A DNA stretch of 64,000 bases. It comes from Thiomicrospira aerophila AL3 (lineage in GTDB: Bacteria > Pseudomonadota > Gammaproteobacteria > Thiomicrospirales > Thiomicrospiraceae). Shown piece after piece: positions 27,782 to 36,953 of this stretch. Position numbers and translations under genes: made by a program. Location of the stretch: contig NZ_CP007030.1 of the NCBI RefSeq assembly GCF_000227665.2, forward strand, positions 1,798,001 to 1,862,000, read 5' to 3'. A model generated the notes under the pieces. The model was not told where the DNA came from and did not search any database. It saw only the letters and a program-made list of their open reading frames with translations. Every line of letters starts with the position of its first letter. Position 1 is the first letter of the stretch.

Positions 27782-27809
27782 ATCTTAACGATTAAAACTG
27801 GAATGACAA
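27782..27809 (-). promoter_or_regulatory. Candidate promoter of pheST
   Basis: Read on the minus strand: TTGTCA (27804-27809), a 16-bp spacer and TAAGAT (27782-27787). The -35 hexamer overlaps the T tract of the rplT terminator. Transcription would start near 27775, a few bases before the attenuator hairpin. Confidence 0.4.
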
Positions 27810-27830
27810 AAAAGGGGCTTACGCCCCTTT
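27805..27830 (-). terminator. Rho-independent terminator after rplT
   Basis: AAAGGGGC (27811-27818) and GCCCCTTT (27823-27830) pair across a 4-nt loop; on the minus strand six T follow. It separates the infC-rpmI-rplT operon from pheST. Confidence 0.85.
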
Positions 27831-27851
27831 TCGCATCCGTTGTATTACAAC

Positions 27852-28208
27852 TTAGGCTAGTGCTGCTTTCGCTTTTGCTGCAATAGCAGTAAACGCGGCA
27901 GCATCATGAATCGCGATATCAGATAAAACCTTACGGTCAACCATAATACCGGCTTTGCTTAAACCATTAATGAAACGGCTATAGGTCATACCATTAATAC
28001 GTGCAGCCGCATTGATACGCGCAATCCATAGACGACGGAATTGGCGCTTTCTTTGACGACGGTCACGGTAAGCATATTGGCCTGCCTTGATGACAGCTTG
28101 GTTAGCTGTGGTAAATTGCTTGCGACGGGCACCGTAGTAACCTTTCGCAGCCTTCATTACTTTTTTGTGCGCAGCACGGGCGGTAACGCCTCTCTTAACT
28201 CTTGCCAT
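27852..28208 (-). CDS. rplT: 50S ribosomal protein L20
   Basis: This 118-residue basic protein is full-length L20: [29 protein letters not shown], then [19 protein letters not shown]20 binds 23S rRNA early in assembly and in E. coli represses its own operon. AAGGAG precedes the start. It follows rpmI by 15 bp in the conserved thrS-infC-rpmI-rplT order. Confidence 0.98.
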   Translation of the reverse strand: MARVKRGVTARAAHKKVMKAAKGYYGARRKQFTTANQAVIKAGQYAYRDRRQRKRQFRRLWIARINAAARINGMTYSRFINGLSKAGIMVDRKVLSDIAIHDAAAFTAIAAKAKAALA

Positions 28209-28223
28209 GATTTATCTCCTTGA

Positions 28224-28421
28224 CTATAGGTACGGTAACATACGACGAACCATTGCCACATCATGGTCATGGATCATGTTAGGCGCACGCAACTGACGCT
28301 TACGCTTAGTTGATTTTTTAGTCAGGATATGACGCAAGTGAGATTGTTTGCACTTGAAACGGCCTGAACCGGTCTTTTTGAAGCGCTTAGCTGCGCCACT
28401 ATGTGTTTTAATTTTTGGCAT
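28224..28421 (-). CDS. rpmI: 50S ribosomal protein L35
   Basis: This 65-residue protein begins [20 protein letters not shown] and is full-length L35. The reading frame stays open 31 codons further upstream, but GGAG before ATG 28421 and the conserved N-terminus fix the start. The roughly 160-bp gap to infC contains a small hairpin, GATAG/CTATC, close upstream of the start; this is where enterics carry L20-responsive leader structures. Confidence 0.97.
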   Translation of the reverse strand: MPKIKTHSGAAKRFKKTGSGRFKCKQSHLRHILTKKSTKRKRQLRAPNMIHDHDVAMVRRMLPYL

Positions 28422-28581
28422 TGCAAACTCCGCATTTGGATAGCTTTCACTATCTGCCTTAAACAATGTGATTTGACGCTTACGCGCTAAATCGGTCGGA
28501 ACAACGAACAGCACTGAGGGAGCTGCACCAGTCGACAGTATTACTACTGAAGCCGATTGTTGTGGCGGTATCTAGTCGAAA

Positions 28582-29139
28582 CTATTTACCTTTTTTTGTT
28601 GGCGCGATCATCATTTGCATTTGACGACCTTCCATCTTAGGTTCTTGTTCAACGGTCGCAACCTCTTCAACATCCCCTTTGATACGATCCAACATCTTCA
28701 TTCCCAGTTCCTTATGAGTGATTTCACGGCCACGGAACCAAATGGTTACCTTGACTCGATCACCCTGCTCAAGAAAACGCATCAGGTTGCGAAGCTTGAC
28801 CTGATAGTCCCCTTCCTCAGTTCCTGGGCGAAATTTAACTTCTTTGACTTGCACTTGCTTTTGATTTTTCTTGGCATCGTGCTGTTTCTTTTGTTGCTGA
28901 TAAATGAACTTACCGTAGTCCATTATCCGGCAAACAGGCGGTTCGGCCTTCGCTGCAATTTCAACTAAATCCAATCCCGCTGCTTCAGCCATGGTCAAGG
29001 CTTCGGCCGTGGCAACCACACCCACTTGCTCGCCTTCGGCATCGATTAAACGCACTTCTTTGGCAGTAATGGCGTCGTTAATATTGTCTTTCGGTAACTC
29101 GGGTTGTTGTGGTCTTGGACGACCTCTTCTTACAGCGAT
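28582..29139 (-). CDS. infC: Translation initiation factor IF-3, with an ATC start codon
   Basis: This 185-residue factor prevents subunit joining and checks start codons. The N-domain ([12 protein letters not shown], then [22 protein letters not shown]) and C-domain ([18 protein letters not shown]) are intact. The first ATG-like start in frame would lose about 28 conserved residues. The frame continues to an ATC at 29139 preceded by AGGAGG with 8-nt spacing, giving an N-terminus reading (M)[23 protein letters not shown]. Rare start codons on infC are known (ATT in E. coli) and give IF3 feedback on its own synthesis. The gene starts 20 bp after thrS. Confidence 0.95.
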   Translation of the reverse strand: MAVRRGRPRPQQPELPKDNINDAITAKEVRLIDAEGEQVGVVATAEALTMAEAAGLDLVEIAAKAEPPVCRIMDYGKFIYQQQKKQHDAKKNQKQVQVKEVKFRPGTEEGDYQVKLRNLMRFLEQGDRVKVTIWFRGREITHKELGMKMLDRIKGDVEEVATVEQEPKMEGRQMQMMIAPTKKGK

Positions 29140-29159
29140 AGCCTTATCCTCCTGCTAAA

Positions 29160-31097
29160 TTAATCTTGCGGCTGCCCTTGATTGCGACCTAACTGGGCCA
29201 CATCGGCAGACAAATGACTCAACAAAGCGTCTAGTGTCATCGAACCGAGGTTATCACCATTTCGTGCCCGCACCGTAATGGTTTGATCGGCCACTTCCTG
29301 ATCACCTGCGACAAGAATATAGGGTACGCGCTGAAGAGTATGCTCGCGAATTTTAAACCCAACCTTCTCATTTCTCAAGTCCGTTTCGACTCTAAACCCT
29401 TGTTTTTTTAGTTTTTCGGCAAATTCGGTCACATATTGACTGTGTGACTGTGAAATGGGTGCAACGACTAATTGCACCGGCGCTAACCAAGTAGGGAAAC
29501 GCCCCTCGTAATGTTCTATCAAAATCCCGACAAAACGCTCCAGCGAACCCAAAATGGCCCGGTGAATCATAACCGGATGATGCTTATCATTATCCTGACC
29601 TACATATACCGCATTCAAACGCTCACCCTGGGTCATCGAAAAATCAAGCTGAATGGTGCCACACTGCCAAACACGACCAATGCAATCACGCAATGAGAAC
29701 TCAATCTTGGGGCCATAAAAGGCCCCCTCGCCTGGCTGCAAGTCATATTCTAGGCCGGCATCACGCAGTGTTTGCTCCAGCGCGGCTTCCGCCTGATCCC
29801 AAACGGCATCACTACCAACACGTTGCTCAGGACGAGTTGAAAACTTGACTTCAATCTTATCAAAACCAAAATCGGCGTAGGTTTGATATACCAGGTCGAT
29901 ACAACCCTGCACTTCATCTTTAATTTGATCTTCAGTACAGAAAATATGGGCATCATCTTGCGTAAAGGAGCGAACACGCATTAAACCGTGTAACGTACCA
30001 GACGACTCATTACGATGCACCGTACCAAACTCAGCCACTCGCACCGGCAAATCGCGATAACTATGCAAATGGCGATTATAGACCATGATATGACCGGGGC
30101 AGTTCATCGGCTTCACTGCATAATCACGATGCTCGGTGTGGGTGGTAAACATATTGTCTTTAAACTTATCCCAGTGACCTGACTTTTCCCACAAGATTCG
30201 ATCCATAATGAATGGGGTACGAATCTCTTCGTAACCGTTCTGATGGATTTGCTCGCGCATGTAGTCCTCAACCACGCGATACAGCATGGTACCTTTTGGA
30301 TGCCAAAACGCCATACCTGGTGCAATATCCTCAAGATGAAACAAGTCCAGCATTTTACCCAACTTACGATGGTCGCGCTTTTCCGCTTCCTCCATCATAG
30401 TTAGATAAGCGTCAAGCTCTTGTTTGGAGGCAAAAGCCACACCATAAATACGTTGCAGCATTTTATTATTGGAATCACCGCGCCAATAAGCACCCGCCAA
30501 GTGGGTTAACTTAAAGGCTTTAATATGGGTCATGTTAGGCACGTGCGGCCCACGACACATATCTATATATTCTTCATGGTGATACAAGCCAAATTCGGTC
30601 TCATTGGGCATATCATTAACCAGCTCAAGCTTGTAGCTTTCATCTCGCGCTTTGAAAGTGTCGATCACTTGCGCACGCGGGGTCATCACTTTTTTAACCG
30701 CATAACCTGTTTTAGCCAGCGCTTTCATACGCTGCTCAAGCGCCACTAAATCGTCCGGCGTTAAGGACTCTGGTGCATCGACATCATAATAAAAGCCGTT
30801 TTCTATCACCGGCCCAATCGCCATTTTAGCCTGCGGAAATAATTGTTTAAGCGCATGACCTAATAAATGGGCGCAAGAATGACGCATAATTTCTAAACCA
30901 GCCGGGTCTTTCAGCGTCACTATTTCTAAGGTTGCATCCTCAGTAATCATATCAGCCGCATCAATCAAACGGCCATTTACACGGCCCGCTAAGGTCGCCT
31001 TGGCTAATCCCGCCCCGATTGATTGCGCGACATCAAGCACACTGACCGCTTGATCAAAGGTTTTCTGAGCCCCATCTGGCAAAGTTATAATTGGCAT
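29160..31097 (-). CDS. thrS: Threonyl-tRNA synthetase
   Basis: This 645-residue class II synthetase has domains in the usual order: TGS ([11 protein letters not shown], about 1-62), the editing domain with [10 protein letters not shown] and, later, the zinc/editing motif MCRGPHVPN, the catalytic core with the zinc-ligand region MNCPGH and [21 protein letters not shown], and the C-terminal anticodon-binding domain. ATG 31097 is chosen over an upstream start because the family begins with the TGS domain; GGTGA precedes it. No autoregulatory operator mimic could be recognised by eye. Confidence 0.97.
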   Translation of the reverse strand: MPIITLPDGAQKTFDQAVSVLDVAQSIGAGLAKATLAGRVNGRLIDAADMITEDATLEIVTLKDPAGLEIMRHSCAHLLGHALKQLFPQAKMAIGPVIENGFYYDVDAPESLTPDDLVALEQRMKALAKTGYAVKKVMTPRAQVIDTFKARDESYKLELVNDMPNETEFGLYHHEEYIDMCRGPHVPNMTHIKAFKLTHLAGAYWRGDSNNKMLQRIYGVAFASKQELDAYLTMMEEAEKRDHRKLGKMLDLFHLEDIAPGMAFWHPKGTMLYRVVEDYMREQIHQNGYEEIRTPFIMDRILWEKSGHWDKFKDNMFTTHTEHRDYAVKPMNCPGHIMVYNRHLHSYRDLPVRVAEFGTVHRNESSGTLHGLMRVRSFTQDDAHIFCTEDQIKDEVQGCIDLVYQTYADFGFDKIEVKFSTRPEQRVGSDAVWDQAEAALEQTLRDAGLEYDLQPGEGAFYGPKIEFSLRDCIGRVWQCGTIQLDFSMTQGERLNAVYVGQDNDKHHPVMIHRAILGSLERFVGILIEHYEGRFPTWLAPVQLVVAPISQSHSQYVTEFAEKLKKQGFRVETDLRNEKVGFKIREHTLQRVPYILVAGDQEVADQTITVRARNGDNLGSMTLDALLSHLSADVAQLGRNQGQPQD

Positions 31098-31234
31098 GAT
31101 TACGTCACCCGACACATTTAGAAAATGAAAAAACAGAATAAAATTAAGCCGATAATAATACCACACATCATTTTTTTAATGCGCAGTTGTTTAGAATATC
31201 AGTTAAAAGTCACGAACTTATGCGCTAAAATCGT

Positions 31235-31240
31235 TATAAT
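31235..31240 (+). promoter_or_regulatory. Possible -10 box of the Pcm-like gene
   Basis: A perfect TATAAT lies 40 bp before the ATG at 31280. No convincing -35 is seen at standard spacing. Confidence 0.3.
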
Positions 31241-31279
31241 CATGCCACTTTGTCAAACCAAAACCTGTAAGGAAGCGCG

Positions 31280-31930
31280 ATGAATTTTGACCAGGCCCGT
31301 TTTTTTATGATTGAACAACAAATTCGTCCATGGGATGTGCTTGATCCTGATGTTCTTGCGTTGCTTGAAGCACACCCACGTCATCTTTATGTTCCAGAGG
31401 CGCAACAAAAGCTCGCCTACAGCGACCTGGAGATTCCAATTGGTGAAGGCGAATTTATGCTCAGCCCTAAAATTGAAGCGAAGTTGCTGCAGGCAATCGA
31501 CCTTGCCGAACAGGATCGCGTATTAGAAGTGGGAACCGGTATCGGCTACTTAACCCGCTTACTGAGCCATGCCGCAGCAAGCGTCACCAGCATTGAATGG
31601 CACCCGAGCCTATTTGAACAAGCCCAAACACGCTTAGCCGATTGCACCAACATCAAGCTACATCAAGGCGATGCTAGTCAAAACTGGCCTGATGGTGAGC
31701 AATATGATGCGATTGTCATTACCGGCGCCCTGACAGAGGTATCGCAAGCCTACCGTGAAAAACTCGCTTTAGGTGGCCGAATGGTTGCGTTTGTTGGCGA
31801 AGCCCCTGCCATCTCAGCCATCCTGATCACCCGCATCAGTGATGAAGAATGGGTTGAAGAATCATTGTTTGAAACGTTGGTTGCACCACTACACAGCCAA
31901 CAGGCCCGTCCGCGAAAATTCCAGTTCTAA
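31280..31930 (+). CDS. Protein-L-isoaspartate O-methyltransferase-family protein
   Basis: This 216-residue protein has a Rossmann-like methyltransferase fold: the N-terminal MIEQQIRPWDVLDPDVL typical of Pcm homologues, AdoMet loop VLEVGTGIGYLTRLLS, acidic residue in SIEWHP, and an adjacent QGDASQNWP. PIMT repairs isoaspartyl residues. Homologues of this shorter type often lie near outer-membrane or lipid A genes and may not repair proteins. It is a single gene between a divergent thrS and its own terminator; AAGGA precedes the start. Confidence 0.8.
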   Translation: MNFDQARFFMIEQQIRPWDVLDPDVLALLEAHPRHLYVPEAQQKLAYSDLEIPIGEGEFMLSPKIEAKLLQAIDLAEQDRVLEVGTGIGYLTRLLSHAAASVTSIEWHPSLFEQAQTRLADCTNIKLHQGDASQNWPDGEQYDAIVITGALTEVSQAYREKLALGGRMVAFVGEAPAISAILITRISDEEWVEESLFETLVAPLHSQQARPRKFQF

Positions 31931-31960
31931 ACACCTTATATTAGGTCACTATCGATTGAA

Positions 31961-31993
31961 AACCTGGCCTGCTATACGCAGGCCAGGTTTTTT
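31961..31993 (+). terminator. Rho-independent terminator after the Pcm-like gene
   Basis: Perfect 12-bp arms, AACCTGGCCTGC (31961-31972) and GCAGGCCAGGTT (31978-31989), around TATAC, with a T tract to 31993. The arms contain GGCCTGC and GCAGGCC, most of the window's repeated palindrome split across the two arms. Confidence 0.9.
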
Positions 31994-32033
31994 ATGCATC
32001 CATAAATTTTATTTATAAAAATCAATAGATTAT

Positions 32034-32039
32034 TATAAT
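32034..32039 (+). promoter_or_regulatory. Possible -10 box of the sulfide dehydrogenase operon
   Basis: TATAAT lies 67 bp before the cytochrome start at 32106, in AT-rich DNA after a terminator. The -35 region is poor, so an activator could be needed; that is inference. Confidence 0.3.
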
Positions 32040-32105
32040 GTGACCATAAACATTTCTTATTGTACTATCCACAGGATTTATTCATACGCCTCTAAGGATA
32101 AGACC

Positions 32106-32459
32106 ATGAGAAAAAAGTCTTTCACGCTACTCGCAGCAAGCCTGCTGCTATTGAGTCAAGCAACCCATGCCCACCCTGACAACAACGAACTTCGTTATGA
32201 CCCCGAAGCGATGGCCTGGTTATGCGCACCCTGCCACGGCACCAACGGTCGCGAATTTGGTGAGTCCATGCCTGGTTTAGCGGGCCTAGATGCCGACTAC
32301 TTTATTGAAGTGATGCAACAATTCAAACATGGTCAACGCGCAGCGGTGATTATGGATCGCGTGGCAAAAGGTTTCACCGATGCTGAAATCACGGCGATGG
32401 CACACTGGTTTGCCGCACAACCCAAAACTCAATGGACCGGAGAGTTACACAATGACTAA
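32106..32459 (+). CDS. Periplasmic c-type cytochrome, probable FccA-like electron acceptor
   Basis: This 117-residue protein has a Sec signal (RKKSFTLLAASLLLL to about THA) and one heme-binding motif, CAPCH, at about residues 38-42 of the precursor. A downstream Met in the region of VMQQFKHGQRAAVIMDR is a candidate axial ligand. It overlaps fccB by 8 nt, as expected for the cytochrome subunit of flavocytochrome c sulfide dehydrogenase. Monoheme FccA forms exist. AAGGA precedes ATG 32106; the longer frame upstream lacks a signal sequence. Confidence 0.85.
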   Translation: MRKKSFTLLAASLLLLSQATHAHPDNNELRYDPEAMAWLCAPCHGTNGREFGESMPGLAGLDADYFIEVMQQFKHGQRAAVIMDRVAKGFTDAEITAMAHWFAAQPKTQWTGELHND

Positions 32460-33774
32460 TTCGACATTCAATCAACCCCTTGATCGCCGTACATTGCTAA
32501 AAACCTTCGGCGCAGCAGCCTTAGCAGGAACCGGGCTTTTTGGTGCCTCGCACAAAGCCTATGCGGCTAACGCACAGCACGTGGTTGTCATCGGCGGCGG
32601 GATTGGCGGTGCGACCTTTGCCAAATATCTGCGTTTTGCTCACGCAGATGTCAAAATCACCGTCATTGAACCCAATGATCACTACATTACTTGCTTACGC
32701 ACTAACGATGTGATGGTGAACCTGCATACCTTAGATGAATTGACTTTTTCCTACGACACCCTGCGCAACCAATACGGCATAGGCTTTGTATTTGATAGCG
32801 CAACGGCGGTGGATTTCGATCGCAAACTAGTACGTACCGCCAAAGGCGATGAAATCAAATACGACAAACTGGTCATGTCACCAGGCATCGACTTCCGCTA
32901 TGAAGATTACGAAGGCCACAGCGCTGAACTGGCGAACACGCAATTGCCCCATGCCTACAAAGCTGGCCCACAAACCTTGATGCTCCGCGACCAGTTCCAA
33001 AGCATGAAGCAAGGTGGCGTGTTTGTGATGAGTGCCCCTGCCGGCAACTTCCGCTGCCCACCAGGCCCTTACGAGCGCGTGTCATTATTTGCTGAATGGA
33101 TGCAAAAACATAACCCAACCGGCAAGATCATTATTCTTGATCCGAAAAACTCACACTCAAAATACACGCCTTTCCAAACCGCATGGCAGCGTTTATATGG
33201 TTATGGCACGGATAACAGCTTGATTGACTGGGTATCACTTGATAAGGGTGGTCGCGTCACGGGCATTGATGTCGACAACAAAACCTTGTTTAGCGATGGC
33301 GGCCCAGTTAAATATGATGCGTGTAACATTATTCCTAACCAACGTGCTGGCAAAATCGCCCAGACCCTTGGCCTAACCGACAACTCTGGTTGGTGCCCGA
33401 TTAATCGCCACACTTTTGAATCAACGATTCAACCGGATGTCTATGTATTAGGTGACAGCTCGATAGCGGACGAAATGCCTAAGTCAGGCAACGCAGCGAA
33501 TACCCAAGCGAAAGTCTGCGCTCGTGCTATTGCGGCTGAACTGCGCGGCGAGCCACAACCTGGAGCGATTTTTGCCAACGTCTGTTATAGCCTGGTTGGC
33601 TCTAACTATGGCATCAGTATTTCGGCGATTTACGAAGTAGTGGATAACAAGATCGTGGCGAAGGGTGAATCATCTGGGGTCTCTCCCATCACAGACCTGC
33701 CTGGTCAACCTATTTTAGAAGCGACTTACCAGAAAAACTGGCACCGCGCTTTTGTTAAAGATGTATTCGGTTAA
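32452..33774 (+). CDS. fccB: Flavocytochrome c sulfide dehydrogenase, flavoprotein subunit
   Basis: This 440-residue protein oxidises sulfide to sulfur species and passes electrons to a cytochrome c. A Tat signal (DRRTLLKTFGAAALAGTG) implies export after folding with FAD. FAD-binding VVVIGGGIGG follows. Cys81 in YITCLRTND matches the position of the Cys that binds FAD covalently in Allochromatium FccB. Cys202 (FRCPPGPYER) and Cys314 (SGWCPI) match the redox-active disulfide. A C-terminal FCSD dimer-type domain follows. ATG 32452 has GGAG upstream. Confidence 0.95.
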   Translation: MTNSTFNQPLDRRTLLKTFGAAALAGTGLFGASHKAYAANAQHVVVIGGGIGGATFAKYLRFAHADVKITVIEPNDHYITCLRTNDVMVNLHTLDELTFSYDTLRNQYGIGFVFDSATAVDFDRKLVRTAKGDEIKYDKLVMSPGIDFRYEDYEGHSAELANTQLPHAYKAGPQTLMLRDQFQSMKQGGVFVMSAPAGNFRCPPGPYERVSLFAEWMQKHNPTGKIIILDPKNSHSKYTPFQTAWQRLYGYGTDNSLIDWVSLDKGGRVTGIDVDNKTLFSDGGPVKYDACNIIPNQRAGKIAQTLGLTDNSGWCPINRHTFESTIQPDVYVLGDSSIADEMPKSGNAANTQAKVCARAIAAELRGEPQPGAIFANVCYSLVGSNYGISISAIYEVVDNKIVAKGESSGVSPITDLPGQPILEATYQKNWHRAFVKDVFG

Positions 33775-33791
33775 GCGTGAAAGGAATCCTC

Positions 33792-34628
33792 ATGAACACA
33801 CCATTTAAACCATTTTCTGTAACCGCTCTAGCAGCAGGCCTGGCTTTCACACTGGCAGGCTGTGGCCAGTCTGATACGCCTACAAGTGCGACACAAAGCA
33901 CATCAACTACGAGTGAAACCAGCAGCGCACCGGATGCTAGCGCGTTAAACCAATCAACACAGCTTGATTTAACCCGTATTTCTGCCGTTGCGCAAAGCTT
34001 ACAAGATCGTCCAACCCCTTGGACTGACGCCAGTTTACGAGACGCACTGGGCGCCTTGCCAGCGGGTGATTCAATTCGCGGTGAACGCGTTGCGAATCAG
34101 TTTTTGTGTGTTGCGTGTCATAGTGTTGCAGGCGAGTTTCGTTCGCATACCTATGTGAATCTAAATGCACAACCGGAAAACTATTTACGCAAGGTTTTAT
34201 TAGACTATCGCCATAACCATCGCGCTGAACCTTATGGGCAAGCCAAGATTATGCACTACATTAGTAAAGAGCTAACCGATCAGCACATCAGTGATTTGGC
34301 TAGCTACTATGCCTCACAGCCTGCGCTAGTCAATACCGTCTCAAATGTGACGATTGAAGCGAGTACCCAAACCTTAGTGACGACAGGTGATATGAGCCGA
34401 ATGATTATTAGCTGTGCAGCGTGTCATGGTGCACAAGGTGAAGGCAATGGCGACATTTTCCCAGCACTTGCGGGTCAATCAGTGGATTACACCGTGCGGA
34501 CACTCAAGGCTTATCGTGATGGCAGTCGTAATAATGACATAAACGCCACCATGCGTAATGTCGCAAAAAACTTAACTAACAGTGAGATCGAACAACTGGC
34601 GCATTACTATGCACAATTAGGTCAGTAA
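33792..34628 (+). CDS. Diheme cytochrome c4-like lipoprotein
   Basis: This 278-residue protein has a lipoprotein signal (lipobox TLAGC, Cys24), a Ser/Thr-rich linker (about 28-55) and two class I cytochrome c domains with CVACH (106-110) and CAACH (208-212). Met residues near 154 and 255 are candidate axial ligands. It follows fccB by 17 bp with AAGGA before the ATG. A tethered diheme cytochrome here probably relays electrons from sulfide dehydrogenase to a terminal oxidase, or is part of the dehydrogenase. A CAGGCCTG copy (33835) lies in the signal peptide. Confidence 0.85.
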   Translation: MNTPFKPFSVTALAAGLAFTLAGCGQSDTPTSATQSTSTTSETSSAPDASALNQSTQLDLTRISAVAQSLQDRPTPWTDASLRDALGALPAGDSIRGERVANQFLCVACHSVAGEFRSHTYVNLNAQPENYLRKVLLDYRHNHRAEPYGQAKIMHYISKELTDQHISDLASYYASQPALVNTVSNVTIEASTQTLVTTGDMSRMIISCAACHGAQGEGNGDIFPALAGQSVDYTVRTLKAYRDGSRNNDINATMRNVAKNLTNSEIEQLAHYYAQLGQ

Positions 34629-34658
34629 CCTTTCGGTTATTTAAACTTATGCTCCGTT

Positions 34659-34685
34659 AACGCCAGCTCACGCTGGCGTTTTTTT
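34659..34685 (+). terminator. Rho-independent terminator of the sulfide dehydrogenase operon
   Basis: AACGCCAG (34659-34666) and CTGGCGTT (34673-34680) with a 6-nt loop, followed by a T run to 34685. It ends 3 bp from the convergent lptG stop. Confidence 0.88.
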
Positions 34686-34687
34686 GT

Positions 34688-35794
34688 CTAGCGCACGCGC
34701 TTAAGTGCCAGCACCGCCACAACCAAAAGCATAACTGATGGTAAAAACGCACCCACAATTGCAGAAAATTGATACACCACGGACATATTACCAACAAACT
34801 GATTTAGCAAATAAAAACTCAACCCAATCAACGAGCCGACAAAAATTCGCTGCCCCATGCTCACCGAACGTGTTGACCCTAACACCAGTGGCAACACCAG
34901 CGCAATCATCGCCATGACTGTAATCGGCACCGACCACTTTTGCCAATACGCCAGTTTATAAACATGAGCATCCAACTCATTCTCAGTCAGAAAATTAATA
35001 TAGCGTTGCAGTTCATCAAAACGCATATAACGAGGATCCAGCTGTAGCTTTTGAATTAAATCCGCACCAATCGGCAGTGGCATGGTCGCGTCAGTGAGAA
35101 GCTGCTTATCCCAGACCATACTGCTAGCTAAGCCATGCGTATGCGGCAAATCTGCCCTATCTTGCCAAGACAAACTATGCGACCAGGCCTGGTCAAGCTG
35201 CCAAGTATCATCGCTAATAAAAGAGGCATTCGGCGCCTGAATCCATGACACAACCTGATCATCCTCTAACTGATACAGAGTGATATTGCGCAGATGAGTA
35301 GGCGAAACGACACGCTCAATCTGGATCACCCTTGAAGGCTCTTTAAGCCAAAAGCCCTCACGCCCGCCCACCGATAAAGAACGATTTAAGGATTCCGCAC
35401 GCATTTGCGTGGCATAACTTTCACTCACTGGCGCCAAAAACTCACCAACTAACGCCATCAACAACCATAGCACCAACACCACTTTAATAACCGCCCAATA
35501 CAAACGCTTTACCGACCAACCCGTGACCCGCAACACCGTCAACTCGGCACGATTCGCTAAGCCCCCTAACGCCAACAAGGTGCCAATCAATAACGCAATC
35601 GGAAACACCTCATAGGCAAATACCACCATTTTTAATAACGAAAAAATCGCCGCTTTGCTTAGGGTGTAATCCTCACGAAGGTTGGTGACCTGGTTCATAA
35701 ACTCTGAAAACCCGAGAATAATCAGAATCACCACCATCACCAAACTAATATGCACAACAAGTTGCTGGGCTAAGTACCACTCTATTTTTTTCAA
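34688..35794 (-). CDS. lptG: LPS export ABC transporter permease LptG
   Basis: This 368-residue permease pairs with LptF and ATPase LptB to extract lipopolysaccharide from the inner membrane. Three N-terminal helices, a periplasmic beta-jellyroll domain (about 130-265) and three C-terminal helices are visible, with the typical WYLAQQLV start region. The start is probably TTG at 35794: AAGGAGG lies 5 nt upstream and the codon overlaps the lptF stop (TTGA). The longer frame would lie inside lptF. The CAGGCCTG copy at 35184 encodes DQAWSH. Confidence 0.93.
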   Translation of the reverse strand: MKKIEWYLAQQLVVHISLVMVVILIILGFSEFMNQVTNLREDYTLSKAAIFSLLKMVVFAYEVFPIALLIGTLLALGGLANRAELTVLRVTGWSVKRLYWAVIKVVLVLWLLMALVGEFLAPVSESYATQMRAESLNRSLSVGGREGFWLKEPSRVIQIERVVSPTHLRNITLYQLEDDQVVSWIQAPNASFISDDTWQLDQAWSHSLSWQDRADLPHTHGLASSMVWDKQLLTDATMPLPIGADLIQKLQLDPRYMRFDELQRYINFLTENELDAHVYKLAYWQKWSVPITVMAMIALVLPLVLGSTRSVSMGQRIFVGSLIGLSFYLLNQFVGNMSVVYQFSAIVGAFLPSVMLLVVAVLALKRVR

Positions 35795-36858
35795 GCCAGC
35801 CTCCTTACTTGTCGCCACTTTGGCAACAACCACAGCAAAAGCAAGGTCACTATTGGGACGACAAACAAACCGGGCAACGCCGGCCAAATGCCTTGACGCA
35901 CCCAGCCATTAAAAGTAAATAACAATTGCAGATAGAGAATATAAATAAAAATCGCCAAGAAAATTTTGCCGAATCGGCCTTGGCGCGGATCCGTTTTGCT
36001 CATTCGCCACGCCACCAACCCCAACACCAGGACACTCATCGGCAAGACTAGACGCCATTGCAGTAAGGCCATCGCTTGCGGCGTGCCGGCTTGCCAAAGT
36101 TCAATCACCGACATTTCCTCTTGCCGCGGCGTCATATTAGGCACAGGTAAGGCCGGTAGAAATCCTTCAAAGCGCTCAAATTGCCTGACTCGCAAGGTCT
36201 CACCGCGCACCAATCCCTCATACGCCCAGCCCTCCAACATAACGAGCGCCAAACGGTTATCAATCCACTCAAAACGTGCCACGGGCGCTACGACTAAACG
36301 ATCTCCTGCCGGTGTTTGCTGCTGCAACCAGACCTGCTGCATTTGACCGTCGGCATCAATGCGTTGAGCATAAAGGACGCCTTGGCCTTGTGGCAAGCTG
36401 TTAAAACGGCCCGCTACCAGTCCTGATAAGGGCGCGTGTACCGTGGCTTGATAAATCAATTCGCGTTCTTGCTTGACGGCCCAGGGGGTGAGTACAAGGC
36501 TGATAATGGCCAGACTGAAAGCGACCGGTATTAAAAACCATACCAAACGTTGTTGTAAATAACCCGGTGATACGGCACAGGCCTGCAATACCACCATTTC
36601 GCGGTCTTGATACCAGCGACCAAACGCAATTAACACACTCAAAAGCACCACCAAGGGCAACACCATTTCCAATGCCGCCGGCAGTTGTAACAGCAGAACC
36701 TGGCCTAAAATAGCCGAAGGCAGTTTGCCTTCTACTGCCATCGCCAACAGTCGCGTCGCCTCGGTACCAAACACAATTAGCAATAACACCAGCAGCACCG
36801 CCAATAGCGTCAGCAGCAGTTCTTTATAAAGATATTTATCGAGAATACGCACAATCAT
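35791..36858 (-). CDS. lptF: LPS export ABC transporter permease LptF
   Basis: This 355-residue partner of LptG has the same layout: VRILDKYLYKELLLTLLAVL at the N-terminus, helices 2-3 with GRWYQDREMVVLQACAVSP (the coupling region that contacts LptB), a periplasmic jellyroll domain and three C-terminal helices with MSKTDPRQGRFGKI. It overlaps lptG by 4 nt. It is divergent from pepA, which is the usual gammaproteobacterial arrangement. A CAGGCCTG copy lies at 36578. Confidence 0.94.
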   Translation of the reverse strand: MIVRILDKYLYKELLLTLLAVLLVLLLIVFGTEATRLLAMAVEGKLPSAILGQVLLLQLPAALEMVLPLVVLLSVLIAFGRWYQDREMVVLQACAVSPGYLQQRLVWFLIPVAFSLAIISLVLTPWAVKQERELIYQATVHAPLSGLVAGRFNSLPQGQGVLYAQRIDADGQMQQVWLQQQTPAGDRLVVAPVARFEWIDNRLALVMLEGWAYEGLVRGETLRVRQFERFEGFLPALPVPNMTPRQEEMSVIELWQAGTPQAMALLQWRLVLPMSVLVLGLVAWRMSKTDPRQGRFGKIFLAIFIYILYLQLLFTFNGWVRQGIWPALPGLFVVPIVTLLLLWLLPKWRQVRRLA

Positions 36859-36883
36859 TGCATCTCACGTTAGAATAGTGAGC

Positions 36884-36889
36884 ATTATA
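36884..36889 (-). promoter_or_regulatory. Possible -10 box of lptFG in the lptF-pepA divergent region
   Basis: TATAAT on the minus strand, 25 bp before the lptF start. CTCAC and GTGAG repeats (36864-36868, 36878-36882, and CTCAC near 36900) flank it. No clear -35 is seen. Confidence 0.3.
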
Positions 36890-36953
36890 ACAGTAGAATC
36901 TCACTGACTTTGCGAGACACTGACTAAGACACTAAACTTACAGGAATCATGCG

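Noticed and set aside
28422-28514. Longer rpmI frame upstream of ATG 28421
   Set aside because: The added residues are not L35-like and the ribosome site fits ATG 28421.
28422-28581. L20-binding leader before rpmI
   Set aside because: Only a small hairpin near the start is visible; without folding and comparison I cannot call an L20 site.
31098-31279. Autoregulatory operator or T-box leader before thrS
   Set aside because: No anticodon-mimic hairpin or T-box core was found by eye; T-boxes are not expected in this group.
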